Below, one piece after another: positions 1 through 8,943 of a DNA stretch of 34,851 nucleotides (the stretch's first letter is position 1; the number at the start of each line of letters is the position of its first letter). Location: contig JAKOMP010000042.1 of assembly GCA_022241785.1 (NCBI GenBank), forward strand, positions 1 to 34,851. The letters are read 5' to 3'. The notes under the pieces were generated by a model. The model saw only the letters and a list, made by a program, of their open reading frames with translations. It was not told the origin of the DNA and did no database searches. The translations under genes and the position numbers were made by a program. The DNA is from Cyanocohniella sp. LLY (GTDB lineage: Bacteria > Cyanobacteriota > Cyanobacteriia > Cyanobacteriales > Nostocaceae).

Positions 1-7
1 TTAAAGC

Positions 8-31
8 CTCGCCCCTTGCGGGTGGTTTTTC
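8..31 (+). terminator. possible terminator of a gene left of the window
   Basis: A short GC stem (CGCCC / GGGTG with one G-U pair, loop CTTGC) is followed by GGTTTTT. It would end a plus-strand gene lying before the window. The stem is short, so this is weak. Positions 32-58 continue as a CCCCTG/CTCCCTG pyrimidine-rich repeat of the type seen elsewhere in this window. Confidence 0.3.
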
Positions 32-80
32 TCCCCTGCCCCCTGCTCCCTGCTTTTTCACTCAGTACTCACAACTAAAT

Positions 81-803
81 TTATCTGCCGTAATAAACCC
101 TGGAGTTACCGTAACCTAACTCTCGCAGATATTGATTCCATCTTTCTGCATCTGCTCTTGTGGGAAAAGGCCCTACAGCAACGTGTGGCCCCAGTGGTTG
201 TTGTCTTGCCAGTACAAAGTTATACTGTCCACTTGTGCGTCTAATATTGTCTGCCATTAAAAATACATCTCCCGTAACCACAGGAATCACGGCATAGTAG
301 GCAGATTCTTGTCTGGGAGGGCTACTTTGGGTGGGCTGTCCGGGAGTGGCAAAACCAGTCGAGGATATTTGTCGTCCATCAGTAAAGTTGACTATTCGGG
401 CATTGTTGATACCGTATGACTGGAGTTCTCTGACGCGATTTTGAGCATTAGCTAATTGACTAAAAATGCCTGACTGAATTACAGAACCTCCTTGGTACTG
501 ACGGATATAAGCTTCTGGTTCAATCAGACGTACTCGTTGGAGTACTTGGGAATTAGTACTATCAACAACTACTAAATAGCGCTGAAAAGTCTGGCTATAC
601 TGCTGGTTAGACTGTATCGGTTGGTAAGGCTGAAAGTTTTGCTCATACTGATAAAATTCCACTGATTGCATGGGTTCGACGTTGGGCAGTGGCGATGGTC
701 GATTTTGTGCCTGACTACTGTGGGGTATCAGCGCCAAACAACTTCCCATGAACAAAGGAAGCATTGGCAAAGCGAGCAATTTACCTGGTATTTGACTGTA
801 CAT
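81..803 (-). CDS. secreted SPOR-like repeat protein
   Basis: This 240-residue protein starts with a signal peptide: a hydrophobic core at about residues 8-25, then a likely cleavage after SSQAQ near residue 33. A Gln/Pro/Tyr-rich spacer follows to about residue 70. Two segments then resemble SPOR units: residues about 74-142, with the 'SGIFSQLANAQNRVRELQSYGI' type pattern in which a Gly-x-Phe precedes a helix, and about 165-238, with 'VGPFPTRADAERWNQYLR'. SPOR domains bind denuded peptidoglycan in other bacteria, so a periplasmic cell-wall role is plausible but inferred. The gene stands alone. Its ATG at 803 is followed by a normal signal sequence, which supports this start. Confidence 0.7.
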   Translation of the reverse strand: MYSQIPGKLLALPMLPLFMGSCLALIPHSSQAQNRPSPLPNVEPMQSVEFYQYEQNFQPYQPIQSNQQYSQTFQRYLVVVDSTNSQVLQRVRLIEPEAYIRQYQGGSVIQSGIFSQLANAQNRVRELQSYGINNARIVNFTDGRQISSTGFATPGQPTQSSPPRQESAYYAVIPVVTGDVFLMADNIRRTSGQYNFVLARQQPLGPHVAVGPFPTRADAERWNQYLRELGYGNSRVYYGR

Positions 804-1088
804 AGTAGTAACGAAATTCCTAGATAATTTCTTTCAGCAATTAATAAATGCACTGTGGTCGTAACTATATATTGTTAGCTTAGAATTTAGGATGCCTAAG
901 TGGCAATAAGCACATCACAAAAAATTTGGCTTTACTTATTAACTGGCTGAAATTAGGCTCACACAAAAACGCATAACAAAGAAACCTTCATCGCCAATGT
1001 CTTTGAACAGCAAGGCTTTACAGATATTTGTGCTACAATCGGACAGACCAAAGCTCTTGTTGTATACATATCGGCCTCCAGTTTGAGA
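804..1088. other. intergenic region upstream of the SPOR gene
   Basis: This stretch of about 285 bp lies between the SPOR gene and the first hairpin-rich element. It should carry the promoter of the minus-strand SPOR gene. I see no convincing ORF, RNA gene or strong promoter motif in it. Confidence 0.5.
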
Positions 1089-1309
1089 TAAGTAAGTCGG
1101 CGCGAAAAAATCAAACTATGTTAAGCAATGTAAAATAATTAAAATTCATTTCGTAGTAAGGGCTTCAGCCCTTATTTGAGGACTAAAGTCCTCACCCTAC
1201 GGGTGATGCCTCCGGATGCCGCAGGCTGTACGTTAGTCGCTCATGGGGGAAACCCCCCGCCGAAGGATGCCCGAAGGGCTGTAGACCGCGCTAACTCACT
1301 ACAAACCTT
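1089..1309 (+). repeat. multi-hairpin dispersed element, copy 1 (right end missing)
   Basis: This segment is nearly identical to 16940-17187, with only a few substitutions and one 27-base gap. It starts TAAGTAAGTCGGCG and contains a chain of small palindromes: AAGGGCTTCAGCCCTT at 1158-1173, then GAGGACTAAAGTCCTC, GCCTCCGG...GCAGGC and GGGGGAAACCCCC. The second copy carries an imperfect terminal inverted repeat at its right end. This copy stops matching at CAAACCTT (1309) and lacks it, so it looks truncated. It lies about 90 bp upstream of mnmA and in the same orientation as copy 2. No coding capacity is apparent. Confidence 0.85.
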
Positions 1310-1399
1310 ATAAAAATTAGAGTTAAAATTTGGTCATCAGTCTGTTAAAAACAGGTTTTTATGCTTACGTATAGTAGCCAATAGTTAGTAAGAAAGGAT

Positions 1400-2467
1400 A
1401 TGAAAAAAGTTGTCGTTGGTCTTTCTGGTGGTGTTGACAGTTCGACAGCCGCCGCCATCCTGCATCATCAGGGCTATGAAGTAATTGGTTTAACCCTTTG
1501 GCTGATGAAAGGCAAGGGCCAGTGTTGCTCTGAAGGCATGATCGACGCGGCAGATATCTGTGAACAATTGGGTGTTCCCCATGAAGTGGTGGATATTCGA
1601 GAAGTCTTTCAAACCCATATTGTTGATTATTTAGTAATTGGTTACAGCGCCGGGATTACACCCCTGCCTTGTTCGCAGTGCAATAAAACAGTGAAGTTTG
1701 GGCCAATGGTGCAATATGCCCGTGAACAATTAGGATGCGATCGCATTGCTACGGGTCATTATGCTCAAATTAATTATGATGAAGCTACTGGACGTTACCA
1801 GTTATTAAGGGCGGTTGACCGCAACAAAGACCAGTCTTACTTTTTGTATGATTTATCACAAGATTTACTAGCAGCTACGGTATTTCCTCTGGGAGAACTC
1901 CAAAAAGCCGACACTCGCCGCATCGCCGCTGAATACGGATTAAAAACTGCCGATAAGCCAGAAAGTCAAGACTTGTGCTTAGTGGAAAGCAACGGTTCCA
2001 TGCGGGCATTTCTAGATAAATATGTGGCTCCCAAGGAAGGCGAGATTGTAGATACCACAGGTAAAGTTTTAGGCAAACATGATGGTGTCCATCACTACAC
2101 CATTGGACAGCGTAAAGGCTTGGGAATAGCCGCAGCCGAACCGCTGTATGTTGTGGAATTAGATGCAGTAAATAATAAAGTAGTAGTAGGCGATCGCACC
2201 AAAGTAACCCAGCCAGAATGCACTGTAAATCGGGTAAATTGGGTTTCCATTGCTGAACCATCTACTCCCATTCGGGCAAAAGTGCAAATTCGTTATCGTT
2301 CCCAACCCGAACCAGTAACGGTGATTCCTCTAGAAAACTCTCGCGTGCGTTTGGTGTTTGATGAACCCCAGTTCAGCATCACCCCCGGACAAGCCGCTGT
2401 GTGGTACGACGAGAATAAAGTCTTGGGTGGTGGAATTATTGAATTAGGACTTACGCACTCGGCATGA
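1400..2467 (+). CDS. mnmA: tRNA-specific 2-thiouridylase MnmA
   Basis: MnmA thiolates U34 of tRNA-Lys, tRNA-Glu and tRNA-Gln (s2U34) in the cytoplasm, using ATP and relayed sulfur. The ATP-pyrophosphatase P-loop is at residues 8-15 (SGGVDSS). The catalytic cysteine pair is C94 (in [11 protein letters not shown]) and C193 (in SQDLCLVE). The tRNA-binding segment follows, with 'GQRKGLG' in the central domain and a C-terminal beta-barrel. The length of 355 residues is normal for the family. The ATG at 1400 follows GAAAGGA. The last seven residues, LGLTHSA, and the TGA stop are encoded by a 92-bp repeat element starting at 2446. The native C-terminus has therefore been replaced just after the usual 'GGGIIE' ending, probably without functional harm. 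Confidence 0.95.
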   Translation: MKKVVVGLSGGVDSSTAAAILHHQGYEVIGLTLWLMKGKGQCCSEGMIDAADICEQLGVPHEVVDIREVFQTHIVDYLVIGYSAGITPLPCSQCNKTVKFGPMVQYAREQLGCDRIATGHYAQINYDEATGRYQLLRAVDRNKDQSYFLYDLSQDLLAATVFPLGELQKADTRRIAAEYGLKTADKPESQDLCLVESNGSMRAFLDKYVAPKEGEIVDTTGKVLGKHDGVHHYTIGQRKGLGIAAAEPLYVVELDAVNNKVVVGDRTKVTQPECTVNRVNWVSIAEPSTPIRAKVQIRYRSQPEPVTVIPLENSRVRLVFDEPQFSITPGQAAVWYDENKVLGGGIIELGLTHSA

Positions 2468-2537
2468 AAATAAAGGCTTTGAGATTGCTTCCCTACGGTC
2501 GCAATGACGAAAATACGTGGTTGGTTACGTAAGTCCT
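2446..2537 (+). mobile_element. 92-bp MITE-like element, copy A, overlapping the mnmA 3' end
   Basis: The ends are inverted repeats, AGGACTTACG at 2446 and CGTAAGTCCT ending at 2537. The interior matches the reverse complement of 14683-14774 over its whole length; both copies are 92 bp. Shared internal blocks include AAGGCTTTGAGAT and GTCGCAATGACG. The element has no coding capacity and is MITE-like by size and terminal repeats; no parent transposase is in the window. I could not identify a clear target duplication. It supplies the mnmA stop codon at 2465-2467 and may fold as a transcript-end hairpin. Confidence 0.8.
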
Positions 2538-2639
2538 GTGAATGAAATTCAACTAAATTTTTAATACAAACAGAGGTTGTTGGCTCAATAGTTTGTTAAA
2601 CTCCAACTTCGAGCAGCGTCAGTAGAGAGGGGTCGCAGA

Positions 2640-3872
2640 GTGACTCATGATGAATATACCGGCAATATAGACAAGATTGATCAGCGGGACTTTTCATGGT
2701 CTTTTTGGTTTACCTTGCCAATCTACCCTTATGGCCAGCGGCGGACTATCCGTAAAGAGGTGGTGAAAGACACTATCTGGACGTTTGACCAGTTGCAGGG
2801 TATTTTTTATGTTGTTGTGCCAATTCGCATGACTGTAGTTAGGCTAGATGATGGTGGTTTATTGGTATATGCACCTGTAGCGCCAACTCCAGAATGTCTG
2901 AGGCTGCTAAAAGAGTTAGTTGTAGAATACGGCGATGTTAAATACATTATTTTGCCAACTGTCTCTGGATTGGAACATAAAGTTTTTGTTGGCCCCTTTG
3001 CGAGACGCTTTCCCCATGCACAGGTGTTTGTTGCGCCTCATCAGTGGAGTTTTCCGGTAAATTTGCCTCTGAGTTGGCTGGGTTTACCAAGTAAACGGAC
3101 TCAAGTTTTATCAAAAGACAGTAGTCAAACACCATTTGCTGATGAGTTTGATTATGCGATATTAGGGCCCATTGAGTTGGGGTCTGGCAGGTTTGCGGAA
3201 GTTGCTTTTTTTCACAGGCGATCGCACACTTTATTAGTCACAGATTCTATCATTTCTGTACCAGCAGATCCACCTGCCATCGTGCAATTAGATCCCTATC
3301 CTTTGCTATTTCATGCCAAAGACAAGGCGACTGACATCATTGCAGATAATCAGGCAAATCAGCGTAAGGGATGGCAACGAATTGTGTTATTTGCTTTGTA
3401 CTTTCGCCCCAGTGTGTTAAAGGTAGTGGGCTTAGGTCAAGTACTTGGCAATGCTGTTAAAGCTTCCAACCGCTCAAAACAAGCTTATTTTGGGTTATTT
3501 CCCTTCAAATGGCAATCAGATTGGGAGCGATCTTTTCAAATTCTCCAAGGAGACGGGCGTTTATTTGTCGCCCCGATTTTACAAACACTGATTCTCAACC
3601 GCGCACCCCAAGAAACCATTGATTGGGCTAATTATGTGGCGAGTTGGGATTTTCAGTGGATAATTCCTTGTCATTTTAGCGCTCCGATTAAAGCTGAACC
3701 GCATCAGTTTCGTCAAGCATTCTCTTTTCTAGAACAGCATCCCATGATAAATGCAGATTTATTCAGTAGTGATACTTATCCTTTGCCAGACGAAGATTTT
3801 AAATTACTCAAGTCAATTGATGACAATTTAAAGAAATTTGGTATCGTACCACCGCCAAAGGAAAAAGTTTAG
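2640..3872 (+). CDS. DUF4336 domain protein
   Basis: This 410-residue protein matches the DUF4336 family of cyanobacteria and plants as I recall it, with conserved blocks such as 'VVVPIRMTVVRLDDGGLLVYAPVAPT', 'KYIILPTVSGLEHKVFVGPFARRFPHAQ' and 'WIIPCHFSAP'. The layout resembles a metallo-beta-lactamase-like fold, but the classical HxHxDH motif is not evident, so no reaction is assigned. It has no signal peptide or transmembrane segment. The start is GTG at 2640, supported by GAGAGGGG about 8 bases upstream. Its TAG stop overlaps the TAA stop of the convergent nagA gene. Confidence 0.7.
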   Translation: MTHDEYTGNIDKIDQRDFSWSFWFTLPIYPYGQRRTIRKEVVKDTIWTFDQLQGIFYVVVPIRMTVVRLDDGGLLVYAPVAPTPECLRLLKELVVEYGDVKYIILPTVSGLEHKVFVGPFARRFPHAQVFVAPHQWSFPVNLPLSWLGLPSKRTQVLSKDSSQTPFADEFDYAILGPIELGSGRFAEVAFFHRRSHTLLVTDSIISVPADPPAIVQLDPYPLLFHAKDKATDIIADNQANQRKGWQRIVLFALYFRPSVLKVVGLGQVLGNAVKASNRSKQAYFGLFPFKWQSDWERSFQILQGDGRLFVAPILQTLILNRAPQETIDWANYVASWDFQWIIPCHFSAPIKAEPHQFRQAFSFLEQHPMINADLFSSDTYPLPDEDFKLLKSIDDNLKKFGIVPPPKEKV

Positions 3873-5032
3873 TTAAATAATCTTTGCCAAGTTAATTTTT
3901 GACTATCTTCATCCCAATACCAACGTAATAAATTGGCGGATGAACTAGAAATAATGCCTGGTAAATTAATCGCTTGTCTAGGTGTAATAGTAGCTAAGGC
4001 TATGGCGGTTTCTACGTCACAAATCCCCCATTGCACCAAATTTTGTACTCCCATCAATAAGGATAGAGTTGTCCCGGATAAAGTACCATCAGCTAATCGT
4101 GCAGTGCCGTTGATAACTTCAATTTCTCGACTATCCCAAGGATATACCCCATCGGGTAACCCCAGAGGTGCAAGGGCATCACTGACAAGGAACAGCCCTT
4201 GGGCTTGATTGCTGGCGCGCAGTAGAATTTGCAGCATGGTGGGTGTAACGTGTTCACCATCGGCAATAAAACCACACATGACATGAGGATAGGTAATGGC
4301 TGCACCCAATAGTCCTGGTTCGCGGTGATGTAATGGTGGCATGGCGTTGAAAGCATGAGTTACCATTGTTGCACCCAGTTCAAAAGCACGTTGAGCTTGG
4401 GCTGCTGTTGCCTGAGAATGCCCTAAACTCACGGTGATGCCCAAGGAACGCAAATATGGAATGACTGTGCCAGTGGGATCTAACTCTGGTGCTAAGGTGA
4501 TAACTTTGACAATGTGGGTATAATCACCCAAAACTTTTTTGACTTCGCCAATTGTCAGGGGTAGCAAATACTCGGCTGGGTGGGCGCCACGCTTGCCATA
4601 ATTCAAAAATGGCCCTTCTAAATGTACCCCGAGAATTTTTGCACCTACTTTGTGCGTGGGGAGAATATCAGCAATTACAGCAAGCGATCGCTGTATATTT
4701 TCTATGGAGGTGGTAACTATGGTGGGGAGAAATCCATCTACACCGACATCCCATAAAAATTGCGAAATTTTTGCAAGTAGATACGCGTTTTCGTCTCGCA
4801 AATCGGGAAACGCCAATCCTAAAGCGCCGTTAATCTGCAAATCGACACCACCCAAAGAAATCCAGTCGCCAGCAACATCTAGTAAAGATTCACTACTTGG
4901 GGATAACTGACTCATAGGCAAAATTTGCTCAATTATTCCCTCATGGTTGACTGAGAGTTGCTGCAAATCTTGATACCCGGGTACTCGCGCATTGATAATA
5001 TCTACGGGGTTTTGTGTTGCTTTGGTCATCAT
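3869..5032 (-). CDS. nagA: N-acetylglucosamine-6-phosphate deacetylase
   Basis: NagA converts GlcNAc-6-phosphate to GlcN-6-phosphate plus acetate in amino-sugar and cell-wall recycling. Amidohydrolase-family landmarks, numbered from an upstream GTG at 5068, are E151 in HLEGPFLN, H217 in SLGHSQAT, H238 in THAFNAMPPLHHREPG and catalytic D295 in LVSDALAP. At the first metal site the canonical HxH is replaced by DLQING (residues 76-81), as in many bacterial NagA proteins. The GTG at 5068 lacks a convincing ribosome site. The tandem ATGs at 5032/5029 (MMTKATQNP) give an N-terminus that looks more conserved, so I prefer 5032. The gene is convergent with the DUF4336 gene and divergent from purE. Confidence 0.88.
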   Translation of the reverse strand: MMTKATQNPVDIINARVPGYQDLQQLSVNHEGIIEQILPMSQLSPSSESLLDVAGDWISLGGVDLQINGALGLAFPDLRDENAYLLAKISQFLWDVGVDGFLPTIVTTSIENIQRSLAVIADILPTHKVGAKILGVHLEGPFLNYGKRGAHPAEYLLPLTIGEVKKVLGDYTHIVKVITLAPELDPTGTVIPYLRSLGITVSLGHSQATAAQAQRAFELGATMVTHAFNAMPPLHHREPGLLGAAITYPHVMCGFIADGEHVTPTMLQILLRASNQAQGLFLVSDALAPLGLPDGVYPWDSREIEVINGTARLADGTLSGTTLSLLMGVQNLVQWGICDVETAIALATITPRQAINLPGIISSSSANLLRWYWDEDSQKLTWQRLFN

Positions 5033-5086
5033 ATTAGTTAGAGAATAATAAATCTGACGGCTATTCACCTAAAATTCAAAATTAAT

Positions 5087-5605
5087 ATGGCTCCTCTTAT
5101 CGGTATTATCATGGGCAGCGATTCCGATTTGCCCACCATGAAAGATGCGATCGCAGTTTGTGAAGAATTTAGTATAGAACATGAAGTGGCGATCGTTTCC
5201 GCCCATCGCACCCCAGAACGCATGGTGGAATATGCCCAACAAGCCCACCAACGCGGTATTAAGGTCATTATTGCCGGAGCCGGTGGTGCAGCCCATCTCC
5301 CCGGAATGGTAGCATCTTTAACTCCACTGCCTGTGATTGGCGTTCCCATAGCTACCCGAAACTTACAAGGTGTTGATTCTTTATATTCTATTGTCCAAAT
5401 GCCTGGGGGTATTCCAGTCGCCACAGTGGCCATAGGTAACGCCAAGAATGCTGGACTGTTAGCAGTACAAATTATTGCTACCCAGCAACCAGAATTACTG
5501 GCAAGGGTACAACAATATCGCCAAACTTTATGCGACTCGGTAACAGCAAAGCAAGCCAAACTCGAACAGTTGGGCTATGAGAAATATTTACAACAAGAAC
5601 TATAA
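5087..5605 (+). CDS. purE: 5-(carboxyamino)imidazole ribonucleotide mutase PurE
   Basis: PurE (class I) isomerises N5-CAIR to CAIR in de novo purine synthesis. The 172-residue protein begins with the nucleotide-binding GSDSDLPTM at residues 10-18. It carries the catalytic SAHRTPERM (H40, R41) and the glycine-rich [14 protein letters not shown] loop, all expected for the octameric enzyme. PurK is not nearby. The ATG at 5087 is consistent with the family N-terminus. The space to the divergent nagA is under 60 bp, so their promoters must overlap or lie in each other's 5' end. Confidence 0.95.
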   Translation: MAPLIGIIMGSDSDLPTMKDAIAVCEEFSIEHEVAIVSAHRTPERMVEYAQQAHQRGIKVIIAGAGGAAHLPGMVASLTPLPVIGVPIATRNLQGVDSLYSIVQMPGGIPVATVAIGNAKNAGLLAVQIIATQQPELLARVQQYRQTLCDSVTAKQAKLEQLGYEKYLQQEL

Positions 5606-6196
5606 AAATTTCTCTTCCCCACTCCCAACTCCCCATTCATCTAGCAGTAAGTGAAATGAAAAATGACTGGGTAGTAACAATTTATTTATCTTTTTTATAA
5701 AAATTTAATAATCTTCTTGACTTTGATATTCTTAAGTCAGAAAATGCTGACACTGTAAAGGATACAGTTTCTTCCTCCGAATATATTAATGTCAATAGAA
5801 TCGTCAAAAAAAACAAAAAGTATCTAATGATACAGAATTTTTGGTTGAGTAATATAGAAAATCATTCAAATTTGTTTGCAATTTTACCCAGGTGAGTAAA
5901 GGGAAGCACCGTAGTTACGCTCAGTTTTTATAAAGTTCAGAGAAGTCAACTTGCGGTAGTATTTGCCACTGCTTAATGCGATTTTTACGTAAAAATTGAC
6001 GATTTTGAGCATTCTTCTCCCCAACACATCATTATTTCTACATTAAAGATTAAGTGAAGGAGGCTTGACTGTTTAAGAAAATGATAATAATTTCTTAAGA
6101 ATATCATCAAAAAATGTTTACAACTGTACCGATAGTTGCCTAAACTCCTACTTGGGTTATGTGAATCTTTGCTTTGTAAACCAGTAGTCTCAACGA
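5606..6196. other. AT-rich intergenic region between purE and amt
   Basis: After purE come a pyrimidine-rich tract of the STRR type (5614-5640) and about 550 bp of AT-rich DNA with no credible ORF. I see no tRNA or clear terminator for purE. Its length suggests a long regulatory region for the ammonium transporter gene. An unannotated small RNA cannot be excluded. Confidence 0.45.
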
Positions 6197-6238
6197 GTAA
6201 TATCGATAACCACTGTGTTTAACTTCGGGCGTTAGTTT
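6197..6238 (+). promoter_or_regulatory. candidate NtcA-activated promoter of amt
   Basis: GTA-N8-AAC (6197-6210) differs in one base from the NtcA consensus GTA-N8-TAC. It is followed after exactly 22 bases by TAGTTT (6233-6238), which fits the -10 form TAN3T. Site-N22/23-box spacing is the class II layout known for nitrogen-regulated cyanobacterial promoters. Transcription would start near 6245, leaving a leader of about 48 bases before amt. The motif is short and has one mismatch, so it remains a prediction. Confidence 0.45.
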
Positions 6239-6292
6239 TTTCGGCTGAACTTGTTTCTTCTATTCAAGGCTGGAGGATGATTTTTTAAACTT

Positions 6293-7870
6293 ATGTACAA
6301 ACAGAAATCGAAAACAAAAAATAGGCGTTTGTCTGCCAGAAACTACGCTAGAAGTATACAATCCAACTCAAAATTCCCGGGATTTAATCTAGCAGCAATT
6401 AAAGGGCTTTCACCCAGTTGGCAAGCCTGCTTACCCTTAGCTTGTTTGATTGTTTTGGGTTGGGGTTATGTAGCAGTTGCCCAAACGCCAGAGGCAGGGC
6501 CAACAACAGCAGAACTCCAAGTTGCGCTGGATACTCTTTGGGTAGCGATCGCTGCCTTTTTAGTATTCTTTATGAATGCTGGTTTTGGCATGTTAGAAAC
6601 CGGCTTCTGTCGTCAAAAAAACGCCGTTAACGTACTATCAAAAAACTTGATTGTATTTGCTCTGGCAAGTATTGCCTTTTGGGCAATTGGCTTTGGCATC
6701 ATGTTTGGCGATGGCAATGACTTCTTGGGAACATCGGGATTTTTCTTAGGAGGAGCAGATAACAGCCCGGTCACAGGCGATGCTTATCAAGGTGTTTTCA
6801 GTTCTCTAAATTGGGCTGGTGTACCTTTAGCGGCTAAGTTTTTATTTCAATTAGCCTTTGCGGGAACTGCGGCCACAATTGTTTCTGGTGCGGTTGCCGA
6901 AAGAATCAAATTTGTTGACTTTTTAATCTTCAGTCTCCTATTGGTAGGTATTGCCTATCCCATCACCGGACATTGGATTTGGGGTGGTGGTTGGTTAAGT
7001 GAATATGGATTCTGGGATTTTGCTGGTTCCACCGTCGTTCACTCGGTTGGTGGTTGGGCTGCATTAATGGGGGCTGCCTTTTTGGGGCCACGTATTGGTA
7101 AATATCAAGACCGACAAGTTGTGGCTTTACCTGGTCACAACATGAGTATTGCCACCTTGGGCTGTTTGATTTTGTGGTTGGGTTGGTTTGGTTTTAACCC
7201 CGGTTCCACAATGGCTGCTGATGCCAATGCGATCGCTCACATAGCTGTGACAACTAACATGGCTGCTGCTGCTGGTGCCATTGGTGCTACAGGTACAGCT
7301 TGGATTTACTTAGGTAAGCCAGACTTGTCAATGATTATCAACGGCGTATTGGCTGGCTTGGTGGCAATTACAGCCCCCTGTGCCTTCGTCAGTATTCCTA
7401 GTTCTTTACTCATTGGCTTTATTGGTGGAGTCATAGTAGTGTTCTCCGTGACACTGTTTGACAAAATCCGCATTGATGACCCAGTAGGTGCTACCTCAGT
7501 TCACCTTGTTTGCGGTATTTGGGGAACTCTGGCAGTTGGTCTTTGGTCTGTCGGGCCTGGTATTTATACTTGGTATGGCGAAGGTGATGGCCCAACTGCG
7601 GGTTTATTTGCCGGCGGTGGCTTGGGACAGTTATTAATTCAACTAGTCGGTGTTCTCGCTGTAGGTGGGATGACAGTTCTTCTCAGCAGCATCTTCTGGC
7701 TGATACTCAAAGCTACTTTAGGTATCCGCGTAACTCGTGAAGAAGAGTTAGAAGGCTTAGATATCGGCGAACACGGTATGGAAGCCTACAATGGATTCCT
7801 CAAAGAAACTAGCCCTGGAGGATTCCCCGAAGGACACGGTTCACCTGGAATCACACATGACAAATATTAA
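6293..7870 (+). CDS. amt: ammonium transporter (Amt family)
   Basis: This is an inner-membrane ammonium channel or transporter, trimeric in the family. The 525 residues begin with a basic stretch and a signal-like hydrophobic segment (about 45-64, ending [10 protein letters not shown]), then about 11 transmembrane helices. The pore twin histidines are visible: H250 in [14 protein letters not shown] and H404 in [13 protein letters not shown]. So are the conserved [10 protein letters not shown] (residues 101-110) and the cytosolic C-terminal tail from about residue 475. The ATG at 6293 lies 16 bases after a strong GGAGG (6272-6276). That GGAGG also directly abuts a tiny ATG-ATT-TTT-TAA frame, an awkward leader. 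A candidate NtcA promoter lies upstream and a strong terminator downstream, so it is likely monocistronic and nitrogen-regulated. Confidence 0.95.
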   Translation: MYKQKSKTKNRRLSARNYARSIQSNSKFPGFNLAAIKGLSPSWQACLPLACLIVLGWGYVAVAQTPEAGPTTAELQVALDTLWVAIAAFLVFFMNAGFGMLETGFCRQKNAVNVLSKNLIVFALASIAFWAIGFGIMFGDGNDFLGTSGFFLGGADNSPVTGDAYQGVFSSLNWAGVPLAAKFLFQLAFAGTAATIVSGAVAERIKFVDFLIFSLLLVGIAYPITGHWIWGGGWLSEYGFWDFAGSTVVHSVGGWAALMGAAFLGPRIGKYQDRQVVALPGHNMSIATLGCLILWLGWFGFNPGSTMAADANAIAHIAVTTNMAAAAGAIGATGTAWIYLGKPDLSMIINGVLAGLVAITAPCAFVSIPSSLLIGFIGGVIVVFSVTLFDKIRIDDPVGATSVHLVCGIWGTLAVGLWSVGPGIYTWYGEGDGPTAGLFAGGGLGQLLIQLVGVLAVGGMTVLLSSIFWLILKATLGIRVTREEELEGLDIGEHGMEAYNGFLKETSPGGFPEGHGSPGITHDKY

Positions 7871-7900
7871 TTCTATTTGATGTAATTTCTGAATAAATAT

Positions 7901-7931
7901 CCGCCACTTTCATGAAAGTAGCGGTTTTTTT
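7901..7931 (+). terminator. rho-independent terminator of amt
   Basis: A 24-base near-perfect palindrome (CCGCCACTTTCATGAAAGTAGCGG) is a GC-based stem with a minimal loop. It is followed by seven T residues and lies 30 bases after the amt stop codon. Confidence 0.9.
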
Positions 7932-8057
7932 ATGCAAATTTTTTTGTATTTCCTATCTCCCCCATCCCCCTATTCCCGTTAATTTCCACAGATAGTGTGA
8001 CGTATTGCCTCTGAGGATTTAAAATCTGAGTCAAATCATTGGTATATTTTGCTATTC

Positions 8058-8855
8058 GTGTCCACTTCTGTAAAAACCTTTCCCATCTGGGGATTATTCC
8101 TGCTAGGAACCAACTGCATCCTCATGTTGGCGGTTATCCTGCTGATTTGGCAACACCAAGAATTACCTGCGCCGGAACCAAGCTTGCAACCCGAAGGTGT
8201 CACACCAGAGTTAGGCCCCCGTCATCAACTCACCTACCAACAGTGGGTAGATATTCTCCAGCAAGAAGCCAAAGTTGCGACTGAACAACGTCCTCAGCGT
8301 TTAAGTATCTTAGTAGGAGATTCTTTGACTTTATGGTTTCCCATTGAGTTATTACCGGAAGACAGAAATTGGCTCAATCAAGCAATTTCCGGCGAAACCA
8401 GCGAAGGCTTATTCAAAAGATTAAATTTATTTGACAGTACTCAGCCAGAAGTAATTTTTGTGATGATTGGCATTAATGATTTGCTACGGGGAATCAGTGA
8501 TCAAGTCATCTTAGATAATCAGCGACGTATTATGACTTACCTCCGGAAGACGCACCCCAAGGCGCACATAGTTGTCCAGTCAATTTTGCCTCATGGGGCG
8601 GAGTCAGCCACTTGGGAGGGAAGAGAAAAACTGCTGACTATTTCTAATAGTCGTATTCGTCAGTTAAATCAACAACTACAAAGCACCGCTACTAAAGTTG
8701 GGGTCAAATATTTAGATTTGTATCCTTTGTTTACCAATCCAGAAGGAAATCTTCGTAGCGAATTTACTACAGATGGTTTGCACCTAAGTCCTACAGGTTA
8801 TCTGGTTTGGCGAACTGCGTTACAAATGTATAGCAATATGGAAGTGGGGAGATGA
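8058..8855 (+). CDS. membrane-anchored SGNH/GDSL-family hydrolase
   Basis: This is a GDSL-type esterase or lipase-like protein of about 265 residues. One N-terminal transmembrane segment (about residues 12-34, counted from a TTG at 8049) anchors a periplasmic hydrolase domain. All four SGNH blocks are present: GDSL at 90-93 with nucleophile S92, the Gly of ISGETSEG, GIND with N143, and DGLHLS with D242 and H245. The substrate is unknown; relatives remove acyl groups from lipids, sugars or cell-wall polymers. The start is uncertain. GTG at 8058 is preferred over TTG at 8049, and neither has a clear ribosome site. It lies in the same direction as ispH, 88 bases upstream. Confidence 0.8.
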   Translation: MSTSVKTFPIWGLFLLGTNCILMLAVILLIWQHQELPAPEPSLQPEGVTPELGPRHQLTYQQWVDILQQEAKVATEQRPQRLSILVGDSLTLWFPIELLPEDRNWLNQAISGETSEGLFKRLNLFDSTQPEVIFVMIGINDLLRGISDQVILDNQRRIMTYLRKTHPKAHIVVQSILPHGAESATWEGREKLLTISNSRIRQLNQQLQSTATKVGVKYLDLYPLFTNPEGNLRSEFTTDGLHLSPTGYLVWRTALQMYSNMEVGR

Positions 8856-8943
8856 TTAATCTTTAGTGGGGATTTTTATCTTGCCCATAAAATCGCGTCT
8901 GAGCGCGAGAAAATAAGAAATAGTGATTTAAGTTGCAAAACCA

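Noticed and set aside
5065-5559. 164-codon open frame antisense to purE
   Set aside because: PurE motifs on the plus strand are intact. The antisense frame is Ile/Thr/Ser/Trp-rich with no recognisable pattern, a by-product of purE codon use.
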